NCBI GenBank assembly: GCA_022394755.1
Contig: JAGFCA010000098.1
Coordinates: forward strand, 1 to 59,083
Source of the DNA: Candidatus Poribacteria bacterium
GTDB lineage: Bacteria; Poribacteria; WGA-4E; WGA-3G
DNA length: 59,083 bases
Direction of reading: 5' to 3'
Position numbers and translations under genes: made by a program. This document shows, piece after piece, positions 35,230 to 43,214 of the stretch. Each line of letters opens with the position of its first letter. Position 1 is the first letter of the stretch. Below the pieces are notes generated by a model. The model searched no databases. It was not told where the DNA came from and worked only from the letters and a program-made list of their open reading frames with translations.

Positions 35230-35880
35230 ATTCCGTTGATTCCCTGTACCGTTGTTCCATCAGAATAATCCCATTTGTGAACTTTAAACGCTATTTGTCT
35301 TAATAACAACGTTTGCCCTTAATTCAGGCTATAAACATCTACGTTTGTTTTTCTGCCGTATATTCCATTAAATAAATAACTTATCAAATTGTTGTTTTTA
35401 GAAGAGTCTAAATTCTCGAAAACAGAATAATTTAGAATAAAATACACTTTATTTACGATTTTGCACCTTATGGGGTATAAAACATGTGTCTTTAATTATA
35501 AGGATAGGTCTTATTCTGTATAGACTTAATTCTATACCAGTTGATTTTATGTGTTATACATTATTTACCAACCACATTTGACGTATTGGGATGCTTGACA
35601 TTGTGGAAATTAAGAATCTCTCCATATGACTATGAAAGGTAAGTGAAACGTGTAACAAAGCGATGGAAGAAAACCGTAACACAAAACGCTGCTACAAAAG
35701 TTAAGCGTAAGAGTAATTGAATATTTTTTTGAGAAATTATAGGAGAAATGATACAATTTGCAAAATGCTACCGTATGAATGAGAGTAAACAAGCACGATT
35801 CGGATAGTATTTGCAAATTGCATTTTCTCCTTCTACTCATATTGACTCCTCGTTATCGGAGTTAAAGGAAGAAAATGAAA

Positions 35881-36317
35881 TGACCAATACAATTACATTG
35901 ACGAGAATTAACTCAAATCTACTTGCTGTGACGAGTTTCATACTCATCTGTGTGATGTTGTTTCTAACTGTCCAACCAGCGTTGGCTCAGCAAGACGCTT
36001 TTTATCAACATGAATTTCATCCTTGTAATGGGATATATAATAGCCTTCAACTAGCTATTGCAGCATCTGAATTAGCATTAGCAGCAGTGAGAATGGCACT
36101 TAAGCTACGTGATGCCGCTGCAGAATCTGGAAGTGAATTGGCCTTAAAAGTTGCACAAAAGGCACTTGAACTTGCCTTAGAAGTTTCTGAAACGTGTGCG
36201 GAACTTGCTGTGGAATTATTAGAGGATCTCGAAGATTGCATTGAAGATTACCCAGGTCCTTGGCATTTTTATGTTGCTAGTGGAGGCTGCGAAAGTGGAG
36301 GATGTGTCAACGTTTAA
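35881..36317 (+). CDS. secreted Ala/Leu-rich helical protein, unknown
   Basis: 145 residues from the ATG at 35881 (AAAGGAAG upstream); an earlier in-frame start would add 23 residues ahead of the signal peptide. The signal sequence is about 15-39 (LLAVTSFILICVMLFLTVQPALA). The mature protein has a long amphipathic helical stretch built on ALxLA repeats (AIAASELALAAVRMALKLRD, KVAQKALELALEVSE). It has cysteines in HPCNG, ETCAE and EDCIED, and a C-terminal SGGCESGGCVNV tail. No family is recognised. First of three short genes in the same direction, all exported or membrane-bound. Confidence 0.65.
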
Positions 36318-36396
36318 TTTTTAAAATATCCAAACTTACCAGGCAAACACCAATTTTCATCACACGGTGTTTGCCCCAGACTAATGAGGTAACAGA

Positions 36397-37149
36397 ATGT
36401 TCACACCGAAACGCTTATTTTTCAGTTTAGGGTTTCTGTTTCTTACCGTCATAATAGGATGGACAACATGGTATTTCGTCATTGTACGCCCTAAACTCAT
36501 AGGGAATCCTATCGTGCGTTACAACACAGAATCACAAATAACAACGAATGACACGGTAGACGCAGCAGTTATAGAAAAATCTCAGATAGGGAAAAACATT
36601 AAAGAACATGACACCTCGGAAACACATAAAGAACCAAAAGTGATGGGTCAATTTGTGCGTGAGGAGAACAAAAACACAACCGCTTCCTCTACACAAAAAG
36701 AATCGGATAAATACACAGATTATCCGCCCAAGTCTAATGACAAAAAATTAACTGCTGAGGAATTGGCGAAGAGAAAAGCCGAGGCAAAAATGATGATAAA
36801 GAATTATGAAATTCAGGTGAATGAATTGCTTTATTCCTCAAATGAACTCAAAAAGCAAAGTGACAGATTAAAAGCGAGTTACAATCGAAACGAAATGCGA
36901 GCAAGACTCGTGAATCGATTAAACTCTCTTTCTGCTGAAGAGCAGAAAGAATACTTTGAAGATATCAAGAGTGGCAAAGCAATTGATGATGCCCTTGAAA
37001 AGATGAGGACCGCATTTAAAGAAGAAGGAATTCCCGATAGTTTTATAGGGATTTTCTTTGAATCGCTAAAACCACAATTGGCTCAAGAATTTGATGCGGA
37101 GAAGCATTTAGAAGAGCTTCGTGCTGATGGATTTAAACCGAAGTTTTGA
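36397..37149 (+). CDS. membrane-anchored coiled-coil protein, unknown
   Basis: 250 residues. The N-terminal membrane helix (LFFSLGFLFLTVIIGWTTWYFVI) is followed by a disordered Thr/Lys/Asn-rich spacer (about 40-115) and a helical region with coiled-coil character (TAEELAKRKAEAKMMIKNYE, NELKKQSDRLKASY, RLNSLSAEEQKEYFEDIKSG). GAGGTAA precedes the ATG. The architecture (anchor, flexible spacer, helical head) matches the HEAT-like protein at 16434, though the sequences differ. Function unknown. The next gene begins within 20 bases of its stop. Confidence 0.65.
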   Translation: MFTPKRLFFSLGFLFLTVIIGWTTWYFVIVRPKLIGNPIVRYNTESQITTNDTVDAAVIEKSQIGKNIKEHDTSETHKEPKVMGQFVREENKNTTASSTQKESDKYTDYPPKSNDKKLTAEELAKRKAEAKMMIKNYEIQVNELLYSSNELKKQSDRLKASYNRNEMRARLVNRLNSLSAEEQKEYFEDIKSGKAIDDALEKMRTAFKEEGIPDSFIGIFFESLKPQLAQEFDAEKHLEELRADGFKPKF

Positions 37150-37166
37150 GAATGGAGAGTGACTTT

Positions 37167-37430
37167 ATGAAGGACAATTTTTTCGTATATAGCGTTGGCA
37201 TACTTGCAATTATTGGTGTCCTCGTTTGTTTTATTAGATATGCAACAAATACACTGCCGATGCACACACCAAAGCAAACATCTGCTATTACAGCTTCCCC
37301 TGCCAAGAAGAAAAACTGCAAATGTTGTGCAAAACGGGAGGAACGCGTCAAAAAAGCCAACAAAGTTTTACTTGAACGCAATCCGATAATAAAAAAAGTC
37401 TTAACCGCAACCGAACACGAGACACAATAG
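37167..37430 (+). CDS. small membrane protein with Cys cluster, unknown
   Basis: 87 residues from the ATG at 37167, which has GGAG 9 bases upstream; earlier in-frame TTG and ATG codons overlap the previous stop. It has one membrane helix (FFVYSVGILAIIGVLVCFIRY) and a basic tail with CKCCAKREERVKKANK. The Cys-x-Cys-Cys cluster could bind metal or be modified, but nothing more can be claimed. It probably belongs to the same transcript as the two genes before it. Confidence 0.55.
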   Translation: MKDNFFVYSVGILAIIGVLVCFIRYATNTLPMHTPKQTSAITASPAKKKNCKCCAKREERVKKANKVLLERNPIIKKVLTATEHETQ

Positions 37431-37559
37431 GCGCGAAGGATTCACAAGACACCTGGGTTTTCAAAACGCTGGATTGCGTCTGCTATCAGAACCTTGTCTT
37501 GTCCATAAATGTGCTATTGAATTCGGGTGCAGAACCTATTCCTGAAAATTGAAATTTGG

Positions 37560-37862
37560 ATGCAATTACCTCCTTATCTTCGAAAAATCCTTGTCTGTAG
37601 CCTGCTTTTATACCTTATGTTTCTCACTTTTGGGATACGTATCCAAGGTGTAGAATATCTCCCCGCAGGACAATTTACTGAAAATGATGCTTTCCTTTAT
37701 CAGTGGATGGCGGAGAAAATTGCAGAAAACGACACCCTCCCGTCACGCGATACACATCGTTGGCTTCCCATCGGTAGAGACAACGGTCAACTGTTACCAC
37801 TCTATTCTTATACCATCGCCCACAAACATAAAGCATTGACGTCGATCTTTCCTGCACTATAA
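37560..37862 (+). pseudogene. truncated STT3-like glycosyltransferase, N-terminal remnant
   Basis: About 100 residues. A first membrane helix (KILVCSLLLYLMFLTFGIRI) is followed by a loop with NDAFLYQWMAEKIAEND and LPSRDTHRWLPIGRD, then the beginning of a second helix (LLPLYSYTIAHKHK). This resembles the first external loop of oligosaccharyl-transferase (STT3/PglB/AglB-like) proteins, which are 600 or more residues with 11-13 helices. The frame stops at SIFPAL and repeat sequence follows at once, so the rest seems lost. A GTG at 37527 is an alternative start. The family call is tentative. Confidence 0.45.
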
Positions 37863-37889
37863 GTGTCAATTTTAGCATTAGACTCTTGG

Positions 37890-38024
37890 AAGGAAGGGAT
37901 TCCAAACCCCGATATACTTCCTCTTTTGTAGGAGGGGATTCCGATCTCCGATTCTTAGTTCTCCTCTGTGGGAGGGATTCCGATCCCCAATCTTTCAAGA
38001 TCCTGTTCCCACCCGGGGAATGAA
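37890..38024. repeat. REP-type cluster at the end of the STT3-like remnant
   Basis: Three copies of GGGATTCCrAwCyCC-type text (about 37893, 37934 and 37972) end in CCCACCCGGGGAATG, the first half of a GAATG hairpin without its second arm. It begins about 30 bases after the truncated frame. Confidence 0.55.
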
Positions 38025-38179
38025 GAAAATACCCATTTCTAACAACTAATATACATATATCACAAAAAACAGAATAACATACTAATAATATTTGTTAAAA
38101 TAAAAATAAAATTATATGATTCTATATCGTTTAATATTTATAAACTAATAAGAACAATTAAAAACTAATGACTATCTAT

Positions 38180-38540
38180 AAAAACGATCCTAATAACGAA
38201 ATTCTATATACATCAAAAAAGCATGCCTTTTTAGCCGTTAGGAATATCAAAATTAGAAAGAACAAAATCACATTATTTCGAATTTCTAAGAAATAATTTA
38301 AAAGTGGTGTAAAGCCAGTCTATAACAAGGGTTACAGGGGTAATTTACACCAATTTCAATGTCACACCGTGTGACAAAAAGTGTGACTTTTTTCATGTTT
38401 TCGACGCATAGAGTAATCATACAAAAATACGAGATTCTGTCTGAGTATTTAGGAGTAAATGTCTGTTTTAATACACTATTTTCTATCTATATATTAGGAT
38501 TAAATGTCTGTATTTATACCTTTTGTAGACAGAGAAAAAG
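38180..38540 (+). repeat. long diverged repeat, copy B
   Basis: Counterpart of 8690-9070. GGTGTAAA (38306-38313) pairs with TTTACACC (38344-38351) around the shared CCAGTCTATAACA block. GTCACAC (38361-38367) can pair with GTGTGAC at 38369-38375 or with a second GTGTGAC at 38381-38387 that is followed by six T. Two copies of TTAGGAxTAAATGTCTGT follow (about 38449 and 38494). No gene is supported in 37863-38729 outside the promoter. Confidence 0.6.
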
Positions 38541-38569
38541 TTGCATGCCCCAATGATTCATGGTATAAT
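38541..38569 (+). promoter_or_regulatory. sigma-70 promoter of the rpsB operon
   Basis: TTGCAT (38541-38546) and TATAAT (38564-38569) with a 17-base spacer and an extended TGG. The leader to the rpsB start is about 155 bases. Confidence 0.75.
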
Positions 38570-38729
38570 TACAATGATTGCAAAGGCGTTACAACCGTAT
38601 TTATATAGACACATCTTCTGATTTGCACAGAGGGTTCTCCTTCTATGGAGTCTGATGCGAATAAGAAGAAGATGGAAGAACAAACCCGATGAGAAGTTAT
38701 TAGGCTTCTCCTTACCAGGAGGTATTTTT

Positions 38730-39632
38730 TTGGCTGTTACAATGAAAGAACTCCTTGAATGTGGAGTTCACTTTGGTCATCAGACACGACGATGGAACCC
38801 GAAGATGGCAGAATACATCTTCGCCGAACGGAATGGTATTTACATTATTGATTTGCAAAAGACTTTGCGAATGCTTGAGGCTGCAGTAGATTATGTACAG
38901 AATGTCGCTGCAAAAGGTGGAGCCGTACTCTTTGTTGGTACGAAACGACAATCTCAAGAAGCTGTTGTGGAAGAAGCCGTTCGAAGTAGTATGTATTACG
39001 TTAACCATCGATGGCTTGGCGGAATGTTAACAAACTACCAAACAATTCGACAGAGTATCAAAAGACTTGAAGAACTTGATGGATTAGAGACAAGTGGTGA
39101 AATTGACAAGCGTCCGAAAAAAGAAATTATACGTTTAAGACGCGAAAAAGGAAAGTTATCTAATAACTTATCAGGCATTAAAGACATGCCAACACTTCCT
39201 GAAGTTGTTATTGTCACTGATACACGCAAAGAACACACTGCAATTGCTGAAGCCAATAAACTGAATATTCCAATTATTGCTATTGTTGATACAAATTGTG
39301 ATCCTGATCCAATAGACCTACCCATTCCTGGGAATGATGATGCTATACGGTCAATCCGTCTAATTTGTTCAGTGTTAGCAGAAGCTGTAATTGAAGGACG
39401 TGGGGACGCATTAGAAGGTGAAGAGGTCGAAGCGGAAGTTGCCAGTGGGTCTGACTCTGATCAAATTGATAAAGTGGCTGAGACCGAACGACATGAAGAG
39501 CAGACTGCACAGATATTAGATGAGGCAGAACTTTCAGCTGAACCTGAGACAATAGGCGACGGAGAACAGCGACCACAACAGCGTCAACCCCGCCAGAAAA
39601 AGAGACCAAAACGTACACGACGGTCTCCATAA
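38730..39632 (+). CDS. rpsB: 30S ribosomal protein S2
   Basis: 300 residues. The start is placed at the TTG at 38730: AGGAGGT lies 6 bases upstream and the protein then begins with [25 protein letters not shown], the standard S2 N-terminus. An in-frame ATG at 38655 would add 25 residues with no homology. Signature segments include [35 protein letters not shown] and [13 protein letters not shown]. Beyond the S2 fold (about residue 225) there is a long acidic then basic tail ending in [11 protein letters not shown], as seen in several phyla. It is the first gene of a translation-envelope block. Confidence 0.96.
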   Translation: MAVTMKELLECGVHFGHQTRRWNPKMAEYIFAERNGIYIIDLQKTLRMLEAAVDYVQNVAAKGGAVLFVGTKRQSQEAVVEEAVRSSMYYVNHRWLGGMLTNYQTIRQSIKRLEELDGLETSGEIDKRPKKEIIRLRREKGKLSNNLSGIKDMPTLPEVVIVTDTRKEHTAIAEANKLNIPIIAIVDTNCDPDPIDLPIPGNDDAIRSIRLICSVLAEAVIEGRGDALEGEEVEAEVASGSDSDQIDKVAETERHEEQTAQILDEAELSAEPETIGDGEQRPQQRQPRQKKRPKRTRRSP

Positions 39633-39784
39633 CCACTTTATATACAACAAATTATCAATTAACGCTACAACTGTTGATGAGAAGTCGCAAAGTTGGTAGC
39701 TGTTACAATGTCACGATTTGAAATATGAAGCCTAATCAGGTCTTTTAGGACAATATTCAATTTCAAATTATTATTGGAGGAAAT

Positions 39785-40378
39785 ATGGCAATTACAGCAA
39801 AAATGGTCAGTGACCTACGTTCACGGACTGGTGCTGGCATAATGGACTGCAAGAAAGCATTAGCAGAAACGGATGGAGATATTGATGCCGCGATTCAGAA
39901 ATTGCGCGAGCAAGGCTTGCGCGCCTCCGAAGTAAAAGGTGGAAGAGCTACTGAAGAAGGGCTCGTAATCTCTTATATCCATCCTGGGAATCGTGTTGGG
40001 ACATTAGTAGAATTAAATTGTGAAACGGATTTTGTTGCACGCACTGAGCAGTTTCAAAAATTAGCAAATGAAATTGCAATGCAGGTTGCAGCGGCAAAAC
40101 CAAAATATGTTAAAGAAGATGAAGTTCCAGAAGAAGATCTTGAAGCAGAAAAAACAATATTGAAAAACCAAGCTCTACAGGAAGGAAAACCTGATCATAT
40201 TGTTGATAAAATCGTTGAAGGACGCCTCTCAAAATTCTATTCGGAAGCATGTCTATTAAAGCAACCATACATTCGCGATTCTGATAAAACTATTGAAGAT
40301 CTTGTGAAAGATGCTATCGCACAACTCGGCGAAAATATCGTTGTGAAACGATTTGTCCTTTTCGTTCTTGGACAATAA
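39785..40378 (+). CDS. tsf: elongation factor Ts
   Basis: 197 residues, the short form found in Thermus and several other phyla. EF-Ts exchanges nucleotide on EF-Tu. The N-terminal UBA-like motif AKMVSDLRSRTGAGIMDCKKAL and the core GTLVELNCETDFVARTEQF are intact, and the C-terminal AQLGENIVVKRFVLFVLGQ is typical. GGAGG precedes the ATG. It lies 152 bases after rpsB as usual. The next gene is frr; pyrH, normally between them, is absent. Confidence 0.96.
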   Translation: MAITAKMVSDLRSRTGAGIMDCKKALAETDGDIDAAIQKLREQGLRASEVKGGRATEEGLVISYIHPGNRVGTLVELNCETDFVARTEQFQKLANEIAMQVAAAKPKYVKEDEVPEEDLEAEKTILKNQALQEGKPDHIVDKIVEGRLSKFYSEACLLKQPYIRDSDKTIEDLVKDAIAQLGENIVVKRFVLFVLGQ

Positions 40379-40433
40379 AAATTAACTACCAAGTATTATG
40401 GTAAAGAATATTGAGAAAGGAGTGGTGATATAG

Positions 40434-41021
40434 ATGCAAGAAATACTAAACCAAGCTGAATCTCGTATGAAAAAAACCTTGGAATCGACTGTAGATAAGT
40501 TGTCACATGTCCAAACAGGACGAGCGACCTCTGCTCTGTTGGATCAAGTAACCATCAATTACTATGGAAACAAAACTCCCTTAAATCAAGTTGGAACAAT
40601 CACAACACCTGAACCGCATCAGCTTGTTATACAGCCTTGGGATAAAACTCTAATCACTGAGATTGAAAAGGCTATCGCTCAATCTGATTTGGGACTTGCG
40701 ACCAGCAATGATGGAAGCCTCATACGCATACAGGTGCCAGAGTTGACAACTGAGCGACGGGTAGAACTTACTAAGGTTGTTAAAAAATTGGCTGAAGAAG
40801 GAAGAGTTGCCATCAGAAATATACGTAGAGACGCTAATGAATCATTAAAAAATAGTGAAGGTGGAGATGGTGGATCTGGCAATAGAAGAAGTAAAGGTAG
40901 AGGCGGAGATAAAAAAGGCAGCCGCTCGGATGCAGATCCTGTTCAGAAGCTAACTGATACTTATGTAGATAAAATTAACGAATTAGCAGAAGCCAAAGAA
41001 TCAGAATTGTTAGAGAACTAA
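40434..41021 (+). CDS. frr: ribosome recycling factor with Gly/Lys/Arg-rich loop
   Basis: 195 residues, about 10 longer than usual. It splits post-termination ribosomes with EF-G. Canonical parts are HVQTGRATSALLDQVTINYYGNKTPLNQVGTI, the LVIQPWDKT core of domain II and EERVAIRNIRRDANESLK-type helix 2. The loop that joins helices 2 and 3, normally a short KELEKEGEISEDE-like stretch, is replaced by a Gly-rich basic segment (about residues 143-172, containing GGDGGSGNRRSKGRGGDKKG). The helix QKLTDTYVDKINELAEAKE then resumes. AAAGGAG precedes the ATG, and cdsA follows after 3 bases. Confidence 0.93.
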   Translation: MQEILNQAESRMKKTLESTVDKLSHVQTGRATSALLDQVTINYYGNKTPLNQVGTITTPEPHQLVIQPWDKTLITEIEKAIAQSDLGLATSNDGSLIRIQVPELTTERRVELTKVVKKLAEEGRVAIRNIRRDANESLKNSEGGDGGSGNRRSKGRGGDKKGSRSDADPVQKLTDTYVDKINELAEAKESELLEN

Positions 41022-41024
41022 TCT

Positions 41025-41858
41025 ATGTTTTGGCGGCGTACTTTAAGCGTTGTTTTGCTAATGCCGCTTGTTTTGCTGATGATATATCTGGGCAGTTGGC
41101 TTTTTCTGATCCTTGTTACTGCCGCTGTCCTGATGATGCAGATTGAATACTGTCGGTTAGCACATCAACTCACTGATAAAATAAATCCGGTTATACCTGT
41201 ACTACTTACAGTGGCATTTGGTATTTTAGCATTTTTCTTGCCCGATCCGTTAGTAGATATAAAAGCATCTATGGTGGTACAAGGTTTATTAGTTGGTGTT
41301 CTGATCTATGCATTTGCATCAAGCCTGTCGCGAGGTCAAGTGGCTGGTGAGTTAGTAACAGTTACCTTAAAACTCACAGGTATCATTACAATCGGATGGG
41401 CATTCGCATACCATTGTATATTACTCCGAAATATTGATGATATAGGTATGCAATTGATCGTCTTACTGATCGGTACAATTTGGTGTGGAGATACTGGAGC
41501 ATACCTTGTTGGTAGGGCAATTGGGAAACACAAGTTGATTACACCAATTAGTCCGCGCAAGACTATTGAAGGTACAGTAGCTGGCTTGATTGTTGGCGTA
41601 TTAGTAAGTATTCTATTGTGTACTTTCCTTCTCCAAGATACCCTCTCTCTATTAAATGCCGCAATTATTGGACTGTTGTTGAGTGTTTTTGGACAACTTG
41701 GTGATTTGAGTGTCTCACTCATGAAAAGAACTGTTGGTGTGAAAGACTCTGGAGATTATATTCCTGGACATGGAGGTCTACTCGACAGGTGTGACAGTTT
41801 AATGTTTTGCGCGCCTATCCTTTATTACTATATCACACTTTCGGGTTTAATCCATTAA
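41025..41858 (+). CDS. cdsA: phosphatidate cytidylyltransferase
   Basis: 277 residues, inner-membrane enzyme making CDP-diacylglycerol from phosphatidate and CTP, with about eight membrane helices. The C-terminal signature is complete: SLMKRTVGVKDSGDYIPGHGGLLDRCDS, which carries the metal-binding Asp residues. The GDTGAYLVGRAIGKHKL segment upstream is also typical. It starts 3 bases after frr, without the uppS gene that usually lies between them. dxr follows after 117 bases. Confidence 0.95.
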   Translation: MFWRRTLSVVLLMPLVLLMIYLGSWLFLILVTAAVLMMQIEYCRLAHQLTDKINPVIPVLLTVAFGILAFFLPDPLVDIKASMVVQGLLVGVLIYAFASSLSRGQVAGELVTVTLKLTGIITIGWAFAYHCILLRNIDDIGMQLIVLLIGTIWCGDTGAYLVGRAIGKHKLITPISPRKTIEGTVAGLIVGVLVSILLCTFLLQDTLSLLNAAIIGLLLSVFGQLGDLSVSLMKRTVGVKDSGDYIPGHGGLLDRCDSLMFCAPILYYYITLSGLIH

Positions 41859-41975
41859 TTCTCTCTTAGAATAGGTATTCAGTTGCTTTGTTATTATCAC
41901 CAGAATTAGATACAAGCCAAAGAAGATCCATTCTAATAAGGCGAGTGCATCCGCACAGCCATTTAAGCTAACGAT

Positions 41976-43148
41976 ATGAAGCACATCGCCATTTTAGGTT
42001 GTACCGGATCCATAGGGAAGAACGCCTTAGACGTTGTAGAAACACATAGCGATGCGTTCAATATAGTCGCACTTGCAGCAAACAAGGATGTAGATACTAT
42101 TGAGGAACAAGCACGGAGGTTTTCTCCACGGTTAGTCGCCCTAAATGAACCAACAGCTGCTAAAAGATTAAAAGAACGTCTTAGTGATCTTGACAATATA
42201 GAAGTACTTTGTGGATATGAAGGGATTCAAGCAGTTGCCACCATAGACGAAGCTGAACAGATTTTAGATGGTATGGGGGGAAGTGCAGGATTGTTACCTA
42301 CACTTTCAGCAATTAATGCCGGAAAAGACATTGCCTTTGTTAACAAAGAAGTTATGGTGATGTGTGGCCCCATCGTCTTGGAGGCAGTTAAAGCAAATGG
42401 TGTTAACCTTATACCGATTGATGGTGAAATGAGTGCTATCTTTCAGTGTTTAGAAGGGGCACGTGATAGACAAGACGAGATATATAAATTGATATTAACT
42501 GCTTCGGGAGGTCCGTTTCGAGACTTACCAAAAGATAGTCTCTATGATGTAACACCTAAACAAGCATTACGACACCCAAACTGGGATATGGGTGCAAAAA
42601 TCACTATTGATTCTGCAACCATGATGAACAAAGGTTTGGAAGTGATTGAAGCAAAATGGTTGTTTGACATAGACCTTGATAAAATCGACATTGTCATACA
42701 TAGAGAGAGCATTATTCATTCAATGGTTGAATGGGAAGATGGATCAACTCTTGCACAACTCGGCCCTACGGATATGAGAATTATGATTCAGTATGCTTTG
42801 TCATATCCTAATAGATTACCTACACCTGTTCCACGCTTAGATTTACGGGAAACGCAGACACTCCATTTTGAACCTGTCGATAAGGAGAAATTTCCGTGTA
42901 TTTCGCTTGCCTATACTGCCGCAGAGGTTGGCGGAACCCTTCCCGTAGTACTGAGTAGTGCTGACGAGATTGTCGTAAATGCATTCTTGGAAGAACGGAT
43001 AGGGTTTATGGATATACCAAGTATTTTACAATGTGTTATGGAAAAGCATCAGGTAATAAGTAATCCTACACTTGAAGATGTACTTGAAGTAGAAGATTGG
43101 ACAAAAATAAATACCTTATCAATTATAAGAGAATACGAAAATAAATAA
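41976..43148 (+). CDS. dxr: 1-deoxy-D-xylulose-5-phosphate reductoisomerase
   Basis: 390 residues, second step of the MEP isoprenoid pathway (DXP to MEP with NADPH). The NADPH site GCTGSIGKNALDVV is at about 8-21. VNKEVMVMCG, PIDGEMSAIFQCLEG (metal and substrate), TASGGPFRDLP and the ATMMNKGLEVIEAKWLF motif are all present. Length is as usual. It lies in the conserved cdsA-dxr-rseP order. Confidence 0.97.
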   Translation: MKHIAILGCTGSIGKNALDVVETHSDAFNIVALAANKDVDTIEEQARRFSPRLVALNEPTAAKRLKERLSDLDNIEVLCGYEGIQAVATIDEAEQILDGMGGSAGLLPTLSAINAGKDIAFVNKEVMVMCGPIVLEAVKANGVNLIPIDGEMSAIFQCLEGARDRQDEIYKLILTASGGPFRDLPKDSLYDVTPKQALRHPNWDMGAKITIDSATMMNKGLEVIEAKWLFDIDLDKIDIVIHRESIIHSMVEWEDGSTLAQLGPTDMRIMIQYALSYPNRLPTPVPRLDLRETQTLHFEPVDKEKFPCISLAYTAAEVGGTLPVVLSSADEIVVNAFLEERIGFMDIPSILQCVMEKHQVISNPTLEDVLEVEDWTKINTLSIIREYENK

Positions 43149-43214
43149 TAAATTTGGAATATATATAGTTATTAAGAATTCCGATTAACGAAATCATAAT
43201 ATATAGGAGATAAA

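Noticed and set aside
35103..35309. 68-codon minus-strand frame ahead of the secreted-protein cassette
   Set aside because: It is formed by the decayed REP cluster and GAATG hairpin.
35643..35720. 25-codon GTG-started frame with a very basic product (VKRVTKRWKKTVTQNAATKV...)
   Set aside because: The composition recalls the tail of a nucleic-acid-binding protein, but it is short, has only a weak AAGGTAAG site and no clear neighbour; it may be a gene remnant.
38359..38556. 65-codon plus-strand frame before rpsB
   Set aside because: It lies in diverged repeat B, is not conserved as protein in copy A and overlaps the rpsB promoter.
38655..38729. Upstream ATG start giving rpsB 25 extra residues
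   Set aside because: The TTG at 38730 has an ideal AGGAGGT and begins exactly at the conserved S2 N-terminus.
39343..39636. Minus-strand frames inside rpsB, tsf, rseP, udg and priA
   Set aside because: They are antisense shadows of strongly supported genes, without ribosome sites.
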